Source: Wuchereria bancrofti
Taxonomy: Eukaryota; Nematoda; Chromadorea; Rhabditida; Onchocercidae
NCBI GenBank assembly: GCA_005281725.1
Contig: SSBO01000013.1
Coordinates: 1,450,506 to 1,514,505 of the forward strand
Reading direction: 5' to 3'
DNA length: 64,000 nt
Shown here: piece after piece, positions 36,301-49,800 of the stretch
How positions within the stretch are numbered: the first letter of the stretch is position 1
How the letters are laid out: the number at the start of each line of letters is the position of its first letter
Program-made: the position numbers and the translations under genes
Notes under the pieces: model-generated
What the model saw: only the letters and a program-made list of their open reading frames with translations
What the model was told of the DNA's origin: nothing
Database searches by the model: none

Positions 36301-39300
36301 AATAAGTATGAAATTAAAATATTAATATTAAATTTACAAACCAATGGAAATCCAATGTGAGCATAGTAAAGTGCTGATGGATAGGAGCAAAGACGACAAT
36401 CAAGTAGCCATAATATCATTGGTATTACTGATAAAAGTGTTGACTGAAGTAAAAGTAAAACGATAACTTAAATAAGTATTAGTAAATAATTATTTTAAAA
36501 AATTAAATTATTTTATTTTTAAAATTCAATAAAATTTTATCTTTTAACAAAAAAATATTAAATTAATTAAATAATTCATGTCGATTAGCAAAAAAAAAAA
36601 ATTAAAAATTGTGGTAACAGATAAGCGAATGCTAAATAATGATTATAACTCGCCAAGGAAAATAACTCTGATTGTAATAGTATAATGGGAAAATTTCTTA
36701 TTAGCAAAAAAAATTGGAGAAAAATTAAAATCACAAATTTACCATTCAAAATTAAATTTTCGTCTGGATTTTCTTTTTCCTTTTTTCTAAATCTAAAATT
36801 TTGTATGAAAATCTAAAAGTTTATTTCATATATTATAGCTAATTGATACAAAAATAAGTTAAATTTATAGTTTGAAAAAATATTTAACCAAAAATTTTAT
36901 AAAATTTTTGAAAAAAAAAACTTACCAGATCGGTAATAGCAAGTAGTATGAGGTAGGTATAAATTATTGAAGATCGCTTAAATAATGAACGCGTTAATGT
37001 TGCTACTGTCATTATGTCACCTAAAATAATAATATTATATTATTATTTAATTATTTAATTAATTTAATTGTTATTTTAAAAAATAAAAAAAATGAAACTG
37101 ACGAATTAACATGCTAAATCTAATTAAATATTTTTATGCTATCATAAGGGAATCATTGTAATTTTATCAGAATCTATTGATTGGTATGCACAAAACAACA
37201 TTTGCCTTACTACAATTAATTTCTTATTTTATTATAACAATTTTAAATTTTTATTAATTTATTATTTAGATTATTATGGTAATATTAAAAAGAATTTCCT
37301 AAAAATTTCTTGCATATCATTCATTTCGTCAATTAATTCAAAACATTGAATAATTTAAAGTATAAAATAAATTTAATTTCAAAAAAAATGCATCTTATAA
37401 TTACTCAACTTTTCATTTGTATTAAATTTTGTAACAAATAAAAATTTTTAATATCACTATCCTTTTTTNAACATTTCGAAAATTTTTACAATATTTAACA
37501 ATTCTAAAACTTACAAACTTTTTTTAAGAAAAAATTTCAAAACAACAGCTATAATATTTCTTCCATCTGTGTTCTCACCACACTCATTTTTTTGAAATTA
37601 AATTTTTCTAATTAAATTTTATTCATTTACGAAAAATTTATGTTCATTGCTATCATTAAATTTTATCATTAAATAATATTAATATTGTTATTTCTTATTT
37701 AAAAAAATGATAAAATGTCATAACAAGCATTGTAATTCAGATATGTAACAGACAATACGCTTAACATACGTACAATTGACGTATGTATAATACACTTAAC
37801 GTACGTAACTAAATTTTACAATATGAGCAATAATTACAATATATACACATATCATGAATATTTTTCTTCGTTTTGTCAGTATGGAATAATTGATGAATTT
37901 AGAGATAAGTTGAAATATTGATTAATTAGTAATTGACAAATTCATGATGAAAAAAGTGATCATTATTAAAAATAAGTATGAAATTAAAATATTAATATTA
38001 AATTTACAAACCAATGGAAATCCAATGTGAGCATAGTAAAGTGCTGATGGATAGGAGCAAAGACGACAATCAAGTAGCCATAATATCATTGGTATTACTG
38101 ATAAAAGTGTTGACTGAAGTAAAAGTAAAACGATAACTTAAATAAGTATTAGTAAATAATTATTTTAAAAAATTAAATTATTTTATTTTTAAAATTCAAT
38201 AAAATTTTATCTTTTAACAAAAAAATATTAAATTAATTAAATAATTCATGTCGATTAGCAAAAAAAAAAAATTAAAAATTGTGGTAACAGATAAGCGAAT
38301 GCTAAATAATGATTATAACTCGCCAAGGAAAATAACTCTGATTGTAATAGTATAATGGGAAAATTTCTTATTAGCAAAAAAAATTGGAGAAAAATTAAAA
38401 TCACAAATTTACCATTCAAAATTAAATTTTCGTCTGGATTTTCTTTTTCCTTTTTTCTAAATCTAAAATTTTGTATGAAAATCTAAAAGTTTATTTCATA
38501 TATTATAGCTAATTGATACAAAAATAAGTTAAATTTATAGTTTGAAAAAATATTTAACCAAAAATTTTATAAAATTTTTGAAAAAAAAAACTTACCAGAT
38601 CGGTAATAGCAAGTAGTATGAGGTAGGTATAAATTATTGAAGATCGCTTAAATAATGAACGCGTTAATGTTGCTACTGTCATTATGTCACCTAAAATAAT
38701 AATATTATATTATTATTTAATTATTTAATTAATTTAATTGTTATTTTAAAAAATAAAAAAAATGAAACTGACGAATTAACATGCTAAATCTAATTAAATA
38801 TTTTTATGCTATCATAAGGGAATCATTGTAATTTTATCAGAATCTATTGATTGGTATGCACAAAACAACATTTGCCTTACTACAATTAATTTCTTATTTT
38901 ATTATAACAATTTTAAATTTTTATTAATTTATTATTTAGATTATTATGGTAATATTAAAAAGAATTTCCTAAAAATTTCTTGCATATCATTCATTTCGTC
39001 AATTAATTCAAAACATTGAATAATNTAAAACGATAACTTAAATAAGTATTAGTAAATAATTATTTTAAAAAATTAAATTATTTTATTTTTAAAATTCAAT
39101 AAAATTTTATCTTTTAACAAAAAAATATTAAATTAATTAAATAATTCATGTCGATTAGCAAAAAAAAAAAATTAAAAATTGTGGTAACAGATAAGCGAAT
39201 GCTAAATAATGATTATAACTCGCCAAGGAAAATAACTCTGATTGTAATAGTATAATGGGAAAATTTCTTATTAGCAAAAAAAATTGGAGAAAAATTAAAA

Positions 39301-40494
39301 TCACAAATTTACCATTCAAAATTAAATTTTCGTCTGGATTTTCTTTTTCCTTTTTTCTAAATCTAAAATTTTGTATGAAAATCTAAAAGTTTATTTCATA
39401 TATTATAGCTAATTGATACAAAAATAAGTTAAATTTATAGTTTGAAAAAATATTTAACCAAAAATTTTATAAAATTTTTGAAAAAAAAAACTTACCAGAT
39501 CGGTAATAGCAAGTAGTATGAGGTAGGTATAAATTATTGAAGATCGCTTAAATAATGAACGCGTTAATGTTGCTACTGTCATTATGTCACCTAAAATAAT
39601 AATATTATATTATTATTTAATTATTTAATTAATTTAATTGTTATTTTAAAAAATAAAAAAAATGAAACTGACGAATTAACATGCTAAATCTAATTAAATA
39701 TTTTTATGCTATCATAAGGGAATCATTGTAATTTTATCAGAATCTATTGATTGGTATGCACAAAACAACATTTGCCTTACTACAATTAATTTCTTATTTT
39801 ATTATAACAATTTTAAATTTTTATTAATTTATTATTTAGATTATTATGGTAATATTAAAAAGAATTTCCTAAAAATTTCTTGCATATCATTCATTTCGTC
39901 AATTAATTCAAAACATTGAATAATTTAAAGTATAAAATAAATTTAATTTCAAAAAAAATGCATCTTATAATTACTCAACTTTTCATTTGTATTAAATTTT
40001 GTAACAAATAAAAATTTTTAATATCACTATCCTTTTTTTGATACAGTTTTAAATTTCATACAATTTTTGTCGAATTTCGTTTGCTTTACTTTTCTTTCAT
40101 TAAAAATTTAATAAGCAAATGTAATGTTACTAACTGCATTATTAAAATTACATCAAACAATGATAAAAAAAAGGAAAAAAGAAATGAGAAATTATACGGC
40201 AATTAGAATATGCAATTTATTAAGGATTAATTAATGAAAGTGTTTTAATAAATACTTTTTTTTTGGGAATAATTAATAAAAATATTTTAAAAAATAATAA
40301 TGGATTTTACCAATGATACCGAATGATATGATAATTGGTGCAATATAACCATAAGTGATATGGTTTACAAGTGATACACGATTTGCATCTGTTGTACCAT
40401 TAAGAATTAATTTTGTAAAATAAATTGATGAAGCAGTGTCATCAAGATTAGCATTATTAGAAATAAGTATGGAGCACAAACTTTGTGATATCAT
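30111..40494 (-). CDS. Rhodopsin-family peptide GPCR, FMRFamide-receptor-like
   Basis: Exons in gene order: 40494-40311; 39590-39496 (apparently exact copies 38690-38596, 37020-36926); 36443-36342 (copy 38113-38012); 35569-35472; 34894-34801; 34342-34118; 33673-33551; 33135-32991; 32622-32529; then a terminal exon, 30345-30111 (preferred, AATAAA just after the stop) or 31701-31650. Phases match throughout (464 or 403 aa). The extracellular N-terminus carries an N-glycosylation site (NGT). Seven membrane helices follow: GIIGDIMTVATLTRS (TM1), YTYLILLAITDL (TM2), ASVWIVVFLTMSQYMAVCHPF (TM3, with SQY at the DRY position), through FICTIPAAPLTIF (TM6) and YFYCLINPNIR (TM7, NPxx(Y)-like). The SYPSALYYAHIGFPL segment is typical of invertebrate FMRFamide-type receptors. 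Ligand unknown. The duplicated TM1-TM2 exons are assembly copies. Confidence 0.85.
31650..31701 (-). CDS. Alternative short terminal exon of the GPCR
   Basis: An acceptor CATTTTTCTTTTTAG followed by a 17-codon frame (RIFNLCSINYSTMCCYS, stop) that also fits the phase-2 donor at 32529. The cysteine pair near the end could be palmitoylated, as in many GPCR tails (inference). No AATAAA is close downstream. Confidence 0.4.
33931..34113. repeat. 61-62-bp tandem repeat, three diverged copies
   Basis: ATGAAT(C/T)AC-TTTTT anchors occur at 33935, 33996 and 34058. Each is followed by TTAAAATTGAAATAT.TAA.TTA.CACAAAATAT. The array sits in a GPCR intron and runs to within a few bases of the 5' splice site at 34117. 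Confidence 0.7.
35800..40038. repeat. Apparently exact overlapping copies across N at 37469 and 39025 (assembly overlap)
   Basis: 35800-37354 recurs as 37470-39024, and 36456-37468 recurs as 39026-40038, with no difference seen. Each copy boundary falls exactly on a single N. Unmerged contig overlap is the simplest cause. The copies carry GPCR exons for TM1-2 (three times) and TM2-3 (twice). If collapsed, the locus shortens by 2570 bp. Confidence 0.9.
36094..36116. other. 8-bp-arm inverted repeat with TACGT arms
   Basis: ACATACGT-acaattg-ACGTATGT forms a perfect stem with a 7-nt loop, followed by another ACGTACGT-type palindrome (AACGTACGTAAC) near 36130. It is in a GPCR intron. The same stem appears in the second assembly copy at about 37764. 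Confidence 0.6.
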
Positions 40495-40876
40495 ATTTCA
40501 AAATAAAAAAAAAGAAAAAACTGGAATTTAGCAAATTTTAAAGAAAATTTAATTTAAATTAATACAGAAAAAATACAGTGCAAAATAGAGTAATTTAGTT
40601 AGTAAAAACATTCATTTGCTAATAGATTATTTTAATATCTAACAAAAAAAAAAGAGTAAAAAGTAAAATCAACAAAAATGATTCGAAAAAAAAGTAGTAA
40701 AAATAATTTTTGTAGTAATATACAGCTATGATATGAATTAGAATAATAATAATAAGTAGCAGTAATATTATCATCCAAATTAAATAAAATTTTTGCTTTT
40801 TTTTTAAAATAGAAATGAAAATGAATAAATAGAATAATAGGTAGTATTAATAGGATTAATGATTAATAACTGGTAA
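40495..40876 (-). other. Short intergenic gap, phosphatase stop to GPCR start
   Basis: Only 382 bp separate the phosphatase stop (40877) from the GPCR ATG (40494), both on the - strand. An AAATTCCAG acceptor on the - strand (AG at 40522-40521) lies 26 nt before the GPCR start. This spacing and acceptor are compatible with a nematode operon, but also with an ordinary small promoter. Confidence 0.45.
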
Positions 40877-43800
40877 TTAAAATAATCGAATAAATAGCAA
40901 TGAAACATTATCATCAGAACCAAGTTTCAATGCTTTTCGTACCAAATATTCCGCAACTCTGTAAATTTTTCATTTTAAAAAATAACATATTAAAAAAATT
41001 TTTTTTTAAATTTCATTCATAAAAAAGTTTCTATAGATTTTAAATGAAATATTTTATTTAATAAAATTTATTCCCAAAATTTTAATGATATATTAATGAA
41101 ATAATTGAAGAAATCTTAAAATAATTTAATAAAATAATTGAAAAAAATTTTTGCATAAATTTTTAATTCATTGAATTTATAGCAATTTTTTTGCTAAATT
41201 TTTTCTTTCCACAGAATTTTAAATTATCTAATATAAAATGAATTTTTTTACATTGAATTGAATTTTTTCACTTTTCTTTTTTCACTCACTGCTTTTGTAC
41301 CACTCTTTCTCCTTTCTTTGATATAGAGAAGAAAGAAAGGGGTAGGAAAGAGTAAATAAGTAAATAAACAAGTAAATAAATAATAACTTCTGCCACTGAT
41401 TTGATGATACACGTAGAAATGTTTGTGCGGAATGTATTGCTTCTTCATTCGTTAATACATCCCAAAAACCATCTGATGCAACAAGAATAAATTGCAAATT
41501 AATTTCATTCAGATCAATCCGGACAATATCCGGTTGTGCCGTTAATACAGAAAGTTGCTTTAATGCCGTATCACCAAATGCTCTATAAAAAAATAAATAA
41601 GTAAACAGAAAAAGAAAAGAAAACGTAATCATATTATTATTTAATTAATTTTATGATTTTTTGTGTTATTATTAATAACATTAATTAATAGTTTTATATT
41701 AATTAAAATCAATAAAATTTATATATAATTAATACATTATCCAGAAAAACGGAATTAAACTTAAATAATAACTATGTAATTAATTAAAGAGTACTAAATT
41801 ATAAAGTAATTATTAGATTATTATAAAATCGAACAAGATTTTGTTAGTAGAATACGTAATAAATAATTATTATTATTAGCTAAGATCAAAAAAAAAATCA
41901 AAACATTTTTTTTGATTAGAAATTTCATTTTTTTTTTGAATTAATAATACTTAACAGTTGAAACACTTCTATGAGAAAGAGTAAAAGGACACAGAATGAT
42001 GAAAAACATTCACTCAAGGAATTTTCGTTTATTTATCACAAATTTATCATTATTTTTGTGCAAACTGTTGTTCATTTATAACTATAAATAAAACATTTTA
42101 AAAAAAAGAAAAAAACTAACATATTTTATTCTTTTGCAACTTTAAAAATTATGATTAAAAACTTAAGTTTTTTAAAAATAATAAAAAAAACTTGAACAAA
42201 GTGGAAGTTGAAAATTGTGAATAAAATTATTTTTCTTTTCTTCTTTGCAGGAAAATATGAATTTTTGAATGAAAAGAAATGAAATGAAAAAATAAGAAAN
42301 TAAAAATTATGATTAAAAACTTAAGTTTTTTAAAAATAATAAAAAAAACTTGAACAAAGTGGAAGTTGAAAATTGTGAATAAAATTATTTTTCTTTTCTT
42401 CTTTGCAGGAAAATATGAATTTTTGAATGAAAAGAAATGAAATGAAAAAATAAGAAAGAAAGAAAGCATTAGATACTATCTTTTAAGTACATTTCATAAA
42501 AAAAAATTTTTTTTCAAAATAAAACGAAAAGAAAAAGAAGAAAAAAGTTAGTCCTTCATATCTTCTTATTTGATCAATAACAAATTAATCGTTGCCAGCC
42601 AATTAGTAAAATTAAAATGGCATATTTAAAATTGCTTTCATTTCTTTTTCTTGTTTTTCTTTCTTTCTTCATAAGAAAAACTATGTGAAATTTCATGCAT
42701 TCAATTTCACGTATTATTATTTAAAAATAAGAAACAAAAAAAGGCAAGGAAACATGATTTTTTTAAAATGAATTTTGAAGAAAATAAAAAACATTTGCAA
42801 TCAATTTCTACACAAATACGTATACATAAATTTTTAGATAAAATATTTAACAAAAACTTGCTTTTTCCTGTTTTTTAAAATGATCAACAAATAAAAAAAA
42901 TTATGAAGAGAAAATATAATATTGCTAAGCAAAGATGAAAACTTTTATCAGTTATTAATGGTTAAAAGAGAAAGAAAAGAAACTTTCTTTTTTGTTAAGT
43001 TTAAAATTTTGTTTAAAAAAATTTGGAAATTTAAAATTTTAATTTGTTGGAGATTTTTTTGCTAAAAAGTTTTGCTTCTTTAAAATTTTTTAAAAGAAAA
43101 TAAGAAAAAGAAAATGGCAAAAAGTTTAGATAATCACAGAAACGAAATGATATAATGGAAAGAAACTATTGATTTTTTTTAAAAAAAAAGAAATTCCTTT
43201 TTTTAGAAAATAATAAAAAAAGAAAGAAGCGATATTCAATTTTAATATTACTTTTAATATATTGCAATTAAGGAAAGAAAAAGAATTTAATAATCAAATA
43301 ATTTCAAGTAACCCCATTTAATGGTAGAATTAATATTTGAATTAAATCAATGATTTACGATTAATAATGATCATATTTGCTTTATTTCATGGTTTTAGGA
43401 AAAAATCGACAAGCAAATAAATTTAATGCAATGTAATATAATAGTAGAAGAAATGAAGAAAAAAAATTTCGATTTCAATTTGATATATTAAATGAATTAA
43501 ATCATTAATATATAATTACTTAATTTAAATTAAGTAAAATGATTTGTGCATAATTAGCTGTGTGTCTGTCAGTTCGTATTAATTAATTGTAAATTAAAGT
43601 CAAGATAATTTACAAACAATTTCTTTGTTATTGTCGCTTTTTTTTTCATTTTTTTTTGTCGTTCTTTTCTGTTTCAGAATTCAAAGGATTTAATGAATTA
43701 AAAATTTTAATGAAACAAATACTTCATTAATTCTATTTGCAAAATTATTTGAAAAGTTCACAATTATGAAAAAGAAAAGAAAAATGAAGATTCTTGAATA

Positions 43801-46800
43801 AAAATTTCTTTCAAAAAAAAAAGCTTAAAAGTAATTACATTGATATGATCTCGTTCTCTCTCCTCACTCTTTGTCTTCCTTTCTTCTCTTTCTCTTTTTC
43901 TCATTTTTTGATTGATTGGAAACACTTTACCATTTCATTTTTTCTTATTTTATCTTTTAAATAAAATAAATTTTGATAATAGAAGCTAAAAGAAGAAAAA
44001 GAAAAAAAAAGAAATAGTGAAAAAAATGAGAAAAGTTGCAAATAATAAAAAAGAGAAAAATTAGGAAGATTTTTCACACTTTTTTCGCTTTCATTTTCTC
44101 TTTCTCTCTCCCTTTCTCTCTCTCTTTTTCATTTGTTATACTTTTAAAGTAAGCGAAGAAATTTAACTCGAATGATTTAATTGCTTCATTTCATCTATTA
44201 CACCGAAACTTTAAGAAAATTGACAAATTTTTTTGTTCAATTTTTTTTGATTAATGCAAAAGTTTATTTGATCAGATAGAATTTTCATTTTACATATTAT
44301 CATTAAAATTGCGTTCTTTTCCTTCATTTCTCTTTTTTATTTTCTTTTTCATTTTTTATTTCCCTTTTTTTTGTTTCTCTCAAAATTACTTCAAAATTTT
44401 CCAGTCTAATGATTTATGGAGTACATTTGAATGAGTTGAAATAAACAAATTCATACCGGAAAATTTAATTCAAGGTTCTCTACACAGTCATCAAGTATGA
44501 TACCCACACTCTAAGAGTGAGGACAACATGTTTTGTAGTAGTTAATAAAGTAATATTTTGCCAAATTACTAAAAAAAAAAATTTTTTTGGAATAAATTGA
44601 TTTCTTTTCAAATGATTTCATTTATCTTTTTTCTTTTTTGAATTTTCGTAAATTTTTTTTAAAATATGTAAAAAATTTTATTCATAATAAATTATAGTGG
44701 AATTGGAAAAAAAGAAAAGAAAAGAGAGAGAGAGAGAGACAAAAAGAAGGCGAGAGGGAAAAAAAACGAAAAAGACTTGGTTTCTTTTTTTACCATTGAT
44801 TTTTTTATGAAAAAAAGTGAAAGTTAAAATATTTTTGTATTAAAAAAGCAAGTAAATATATATGTTTTTTTTTTTATCATTAAAAAATGAAATGATTCAT
44901 TTGTTCTTCTTCCTAGTTTTTCGATTTAAAATCTATCAAACTCAGATGGGTTCGATGGATGAAAAAAAAATGCTTATGAGCGGCTTAAGCTTAGATTTTA
45001 GATGATCAAATAATGTTTTACATTTTAAGAGAGATAAAATGAAATGATGAAATTTGATGAGGTATTATCATTTGACTATAAAAAAATGATTAAGCAGAAA
45101 TATTTTGTATTAATTATTTCATCGATTAATTAATTTTAAAAGATTAGAATTTTAATGAAATAAATGATAGTAATTGACAAGCTAATGATAAGGTATGCAA
45201 ATGTAAATATAAAATAATGACAAATATACAATTTAACTAATTAACTAAGTAAGTCTAATATATTTGTTAAAATGCTTATCAAATAAACATAAGTGTTAAA
45301 TTGCTTGTCAAATAATCATAAGTGCTAGGTTTTGTTTTGCTTTTTATTTTATTTTGTATTTTTTTCTTTTTTTTTGAGAAAAACTTTGAGACGAGAAAAA
45401 ACCCTTGGAAAAATGAGAAGAACCTTGAAACAGAAAGAATTCCTTGTAATCGATCTACACCACGAAATTCAATGAAACCACCTGCATTTTCAATACGTTT
45501 TCGCTCATTTTCCTAAAAAAAAAAAATACCTCGGACAAATTCTATTTATGTAATTAAAAATGCAATATTTAATTAAAATTAGAACTAGGCTTTTTAATAA
45601 CTTGAATCTTTAATGAATGATAATTAAAAGAAAAAATCTGGAGAATANTTAAATAAAATAAATTTTGATAATAGAAGCTAAAAGAAGAAAAAGAAAAAAA
45701 AAGAAATAGTGAAAAAAATGAGAAAAGTTGCAAATAATAAAAAAGAGAAAAATTAGGAAGATTTTTCACACTTTTTTCGCTTTCATTTTCTCTTTCTCTC
45801 TCCCTTTCTCTCTCTCTTTTTCATTTGTTATACTTTTAAAGTAAGCGAAGAAATTTAACTCGAATGATTTAATTGCTTCATTTCATCTATTACACCGAAA
45901 CTTTAAGAAAATTGACAAATTTTTTTGTTCAATTTTTTTTGATTAATGCAAAAGTTTATTTGATCAGATAGAATTTTCATTTTACATATTATCATTAAAA
46001 TTGCGTTCTTTTCCTTCATTTCTCTTTTTTATTTTCTTTTTCATTTTTTATTTCCCTTTTTTTTGTTTCTCTCAAAATTACTTCAAAATTTTCCAGTCTA
46101 ATGATTTATGGAGTACATTTGAATGAGTTGAAATAAACAAATTCATACCGGAAAATTTAATTCAAGGTTCTCTACACAGTCATCAAGTATGATACCCACA
46201 CTCTAAGAGTGAGGACAACATGTTTTGTAGTAGTTAATAAAGTAATATTTTGCCAAATTACTAAAAAAAAAAATTTTTTTGGAATAAATTGATTTCTTTT
46301 CAAATGATTTCATTTATCTTTTTTCTTTTTTGAATTTTCGTAAATTTTTTTTAAAATATGTAAAAAATTTTATTCATAATAAATTATAGTGGAATTGGAA
46401 AAAAAGAAAAGAAAAGAGAGAGAGAGAGAGACAAAAAGAAGGCGAGAGGGAAAAAAAACGAAAAAGACTTGGTTTCTTTTTTTACCATTGATTTTTTTAT
46501 GAAAAAAAGTGAAAGTTAAAATATTTTTGTATTAAAAAAGCAAGTAAATATATATGTTTTTTTTTTTATCATTAAAAAATGAAATGATTCATTTGTTCTT
46601 CTTCCTAGTTTTTCGATTTAAAATCTATCAAACTCAGATGGGTTCGATGGATGAAAAAAAAATGCTTATGAGCGGCTTAAGCTTAGATTTTAGATGATCA
46701 AATAATGTTTTACATTTTAAGAGAGATAAAATGAAATGATGAAATTTGATGAGGTATTATCATTTGACTATAAAAAAATGATTAAGCAGAAATATTTTGT

Positions 46801-49800
46801 ATTAATTATTTCATCGATTAATTAATTTTAAAAGATTAGAATTTTAATGAAATAAATGATAGTAATTGACAAGCTAATGATAAGGTATGCAAATGTAAAT
46901 ATAAAATAATGACAAATATACAATTTAACTAATTAACTAAGTAAGTCTAATATATTTGTTAAAATGCTTATCAAATAAACATAAGTGTTAAATTGCTTGT
47001 CAAATAATCATAAGTGCTAGGTTTTGTTTTGCTTTTTATTTTATTTTGTATTTTTTTCTTTTTTTTTGAGAAAAACTTTGAGACGAGAAAAAACCCTTGG
47101 AAAAATGAGAAGAACCTTGAAACAGAAAGAATTCCTTGTAATCGATCTACACCACGAAATTCAATGAAACCACCTGCATTTTCAATACGTTTTCGCTCAT
47201 TTTCCTAAAAAAAAAAAATACCTCGGACAAATTCTATTTATGTAATTAAAAATGCAATATTTAATTAAAATTAGAACTAGGCTTTTTAATAACTTGAATC
47301 TTTAATGAATGATAATTAAAAGAAAAAATCTGGAGAATATTATTAGAAATCATTTGATGTCGTATTGTTTCCCAATAAATTACTTGAAATCAAATAATTA
47401 ATTAAAATATTATTCATTTACTCACGTTGATTGATTTCATTAATAAATGCTAGAAATTTAAAAAATTCATTCCTGTTGATTAGTTGGATTATATTTTATT
47501 TTTTTCTTTAGCTGATCTTATCATATCTATTTTTTATCAAAAATATAATGAGACATAATATCATCTAAGGATAACGGCTGATAGCATTTTCTTAAGCAGC
47601 TATTAGAATTTAAATAGAAACAACCAAATCCGTAACATTTTTTTTTTAAATTCCATCAGTTCATGATAACATTTGTCATACACATCATTAGGAGTGCCAT
47701 CAGATTAGCATTATGATAAATTTTTAATAAATTTTTGAATTTGATTTTATATCATATGAATTTAATGATAGCTACAACTAATTAAATAATTTTTCACTTG
47801 TTAATTAATCTTTAGTTATAGTATAAAAATTGCTAATACAAAAACATATCAAAAATTAGGAAAAACGATGATAATTCAAAAAAATTCAATAAATTAACAA
47901 AAAATAATACTTATTGATAACGAAAATCTTCAACATAATATTTTTTTAGTAATAATTAAGGCTAAAGCAAAAAAAGTTTAAATATGAAATGCGACTTAAT
48001 TAATTACTTTTGAAATTATCAAAGGAAACATTAGTCACTTTTAAAACTGCTTATTAAATTAAAAAAAAAAAAGATGAAATATTTTATTTCAATCTTTCTC
48101 TCCCCGTTTAAATGAGTAATTTTTTCTTAACTAAACATTGCTTTCTTATTTATTAGTTAACTTTAAATTTTCATCTAAACAAAATTTCGTTTTTTTTTCT
48201 TTGTTTTTCAAAACAAACAAAAATTCCACCGTGTACTTGTAAATGAATCATTGAGAAGAGGATAGGAAATGAAACGCAGTAACTTTTGTGTGATTTATAT
48301 ATACTTCATTTATTTGATAATTTTCTCTTTTTTCAAAAAACAGCATGATGACATTTTAATTTTTCTTTTTCTATTTCCTATTAACTAAGAAGTAGTAGTA
48401 GTAGTAGTAATAATATAGTAAGCAAAATAATAATTCATTAGTTTTATTCTAATTTAAAAATTTCTTTTTGCACTGAATAAATGAAATTTTTGAATAAAAA
48501 TAGAAAAATTTAGTTGAATTTAAAATTATAAATAATTATTAAACAAACGGACTTATTATAAATAAAAATCGTACCTATTAAAAATTTACTATCAAAATTT
48601 GTTAAAATACAGAATAGAGGAGGAAACACCCATAAATAAAAAATTCATTATAATATGATTCAAAATTATTTTTGATATATTCTCCTAGCATTTACGCATT
48701 CATTTGACGTATTTACCAAATATACGTCATGAAATTTGCATTTTATTATTTGAAATAAATTTTCCTAACAATTAATTTATGCATATCAAATATATTATTG
48801 TTAGCAGTAATATTTAAATACCATAGCAGACAATTTTAATTTCTTAAAAAGCAAAGCAAAAAAAAAATCAATTTTCAAATTTGAAAATTTGTCATTTTCT
48901 TTAAATTATAGCTTAACAGCTTAATATAAACCTTCTATTTTCTTCTTTTCTGCTTTTTTTTGTTTTTCATAAAAAATGAAACCATAAAATATAAAAAAAA
49001 AAATGATAGAAATTGTAAAAATAATTCCAATAGCATGAGTCAATTATCAAATTTAATTAAATCATAATGTTCAATGGTTCACATTGTAGATCAGAGAAGG
49101 AAGAAAAAGTGAAGAGAGAATGGGGAATAAGGGTCAAAGTTCATCGCAATATAATGGCAATATTATCTATTTTTGATGATGGAATTGCAATATTTTTCAC
49201 ATTTCTCAAAATCTCAAAAAATTTGAATATTTTATTTGAAAAGTCTTTTATAATATGCATAATATCATTTATTACAAGGTGGATAATAAGTAATAAATAA
49301 TTAGAAGTATAAAAGAAGAAATTATAACAGCTATTATAGCAGTTAGTTATTTAAATTCATTTGAAAAGTGATTCATTCAATTTATTCAAAAATTTTTCTA
49401 CTCATGAAATTGTAATCATTTATCACGTTTGTAATGATAAGTATTAGTTGTTACAGGTGTAATTAATCATCAGTTATAAAGGTATAATTAATTATCAGTG
49501 ATAAATTGAAGATATAAATGAAATCATTTCCTTAATTCGTCCATTTTTATTCAGAGATTATTTAAATTGATTTGAAAAGTAGTTCATTCAATTTATTCAA
49601 AAATTTAACGTTTTTTTGCTTTATTTTCTTCATTTCAATTAATATATTAAAAAGCACAATTTTTCAATCAATATAATTTGTTTATATTTATTCATTCAAA
49701 CATTTTCCTTTTTCTTCTTTCTCTATCTCTTCCCTTCCTTATTGAATTCATTAATGAAATTTAAAAATTGTGTGTAAGTTTTGATAAGTACTAGGGAAAA

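Noticed and set aside
35800..40038. Recent tandem gene amplification of a GPCR
   Set aside because: Copies are partial, appear identical, and begin or end exactly at single N characters; contig overlap explains all three points.
44455..44520. - strand segment SVGIILDDCVENLELNFP between plausible splice sites
   Set aside because: It would have to sit between the SVSR and AFGD exons, whose phases join directly; PP2C proteins have no such insert.
45322..45516. + strand 64-aa frame, repeated at 47014-47208
   Set aside because: Shadow of the phosphatase exon on the other strand; the repeat is the assembly copy.
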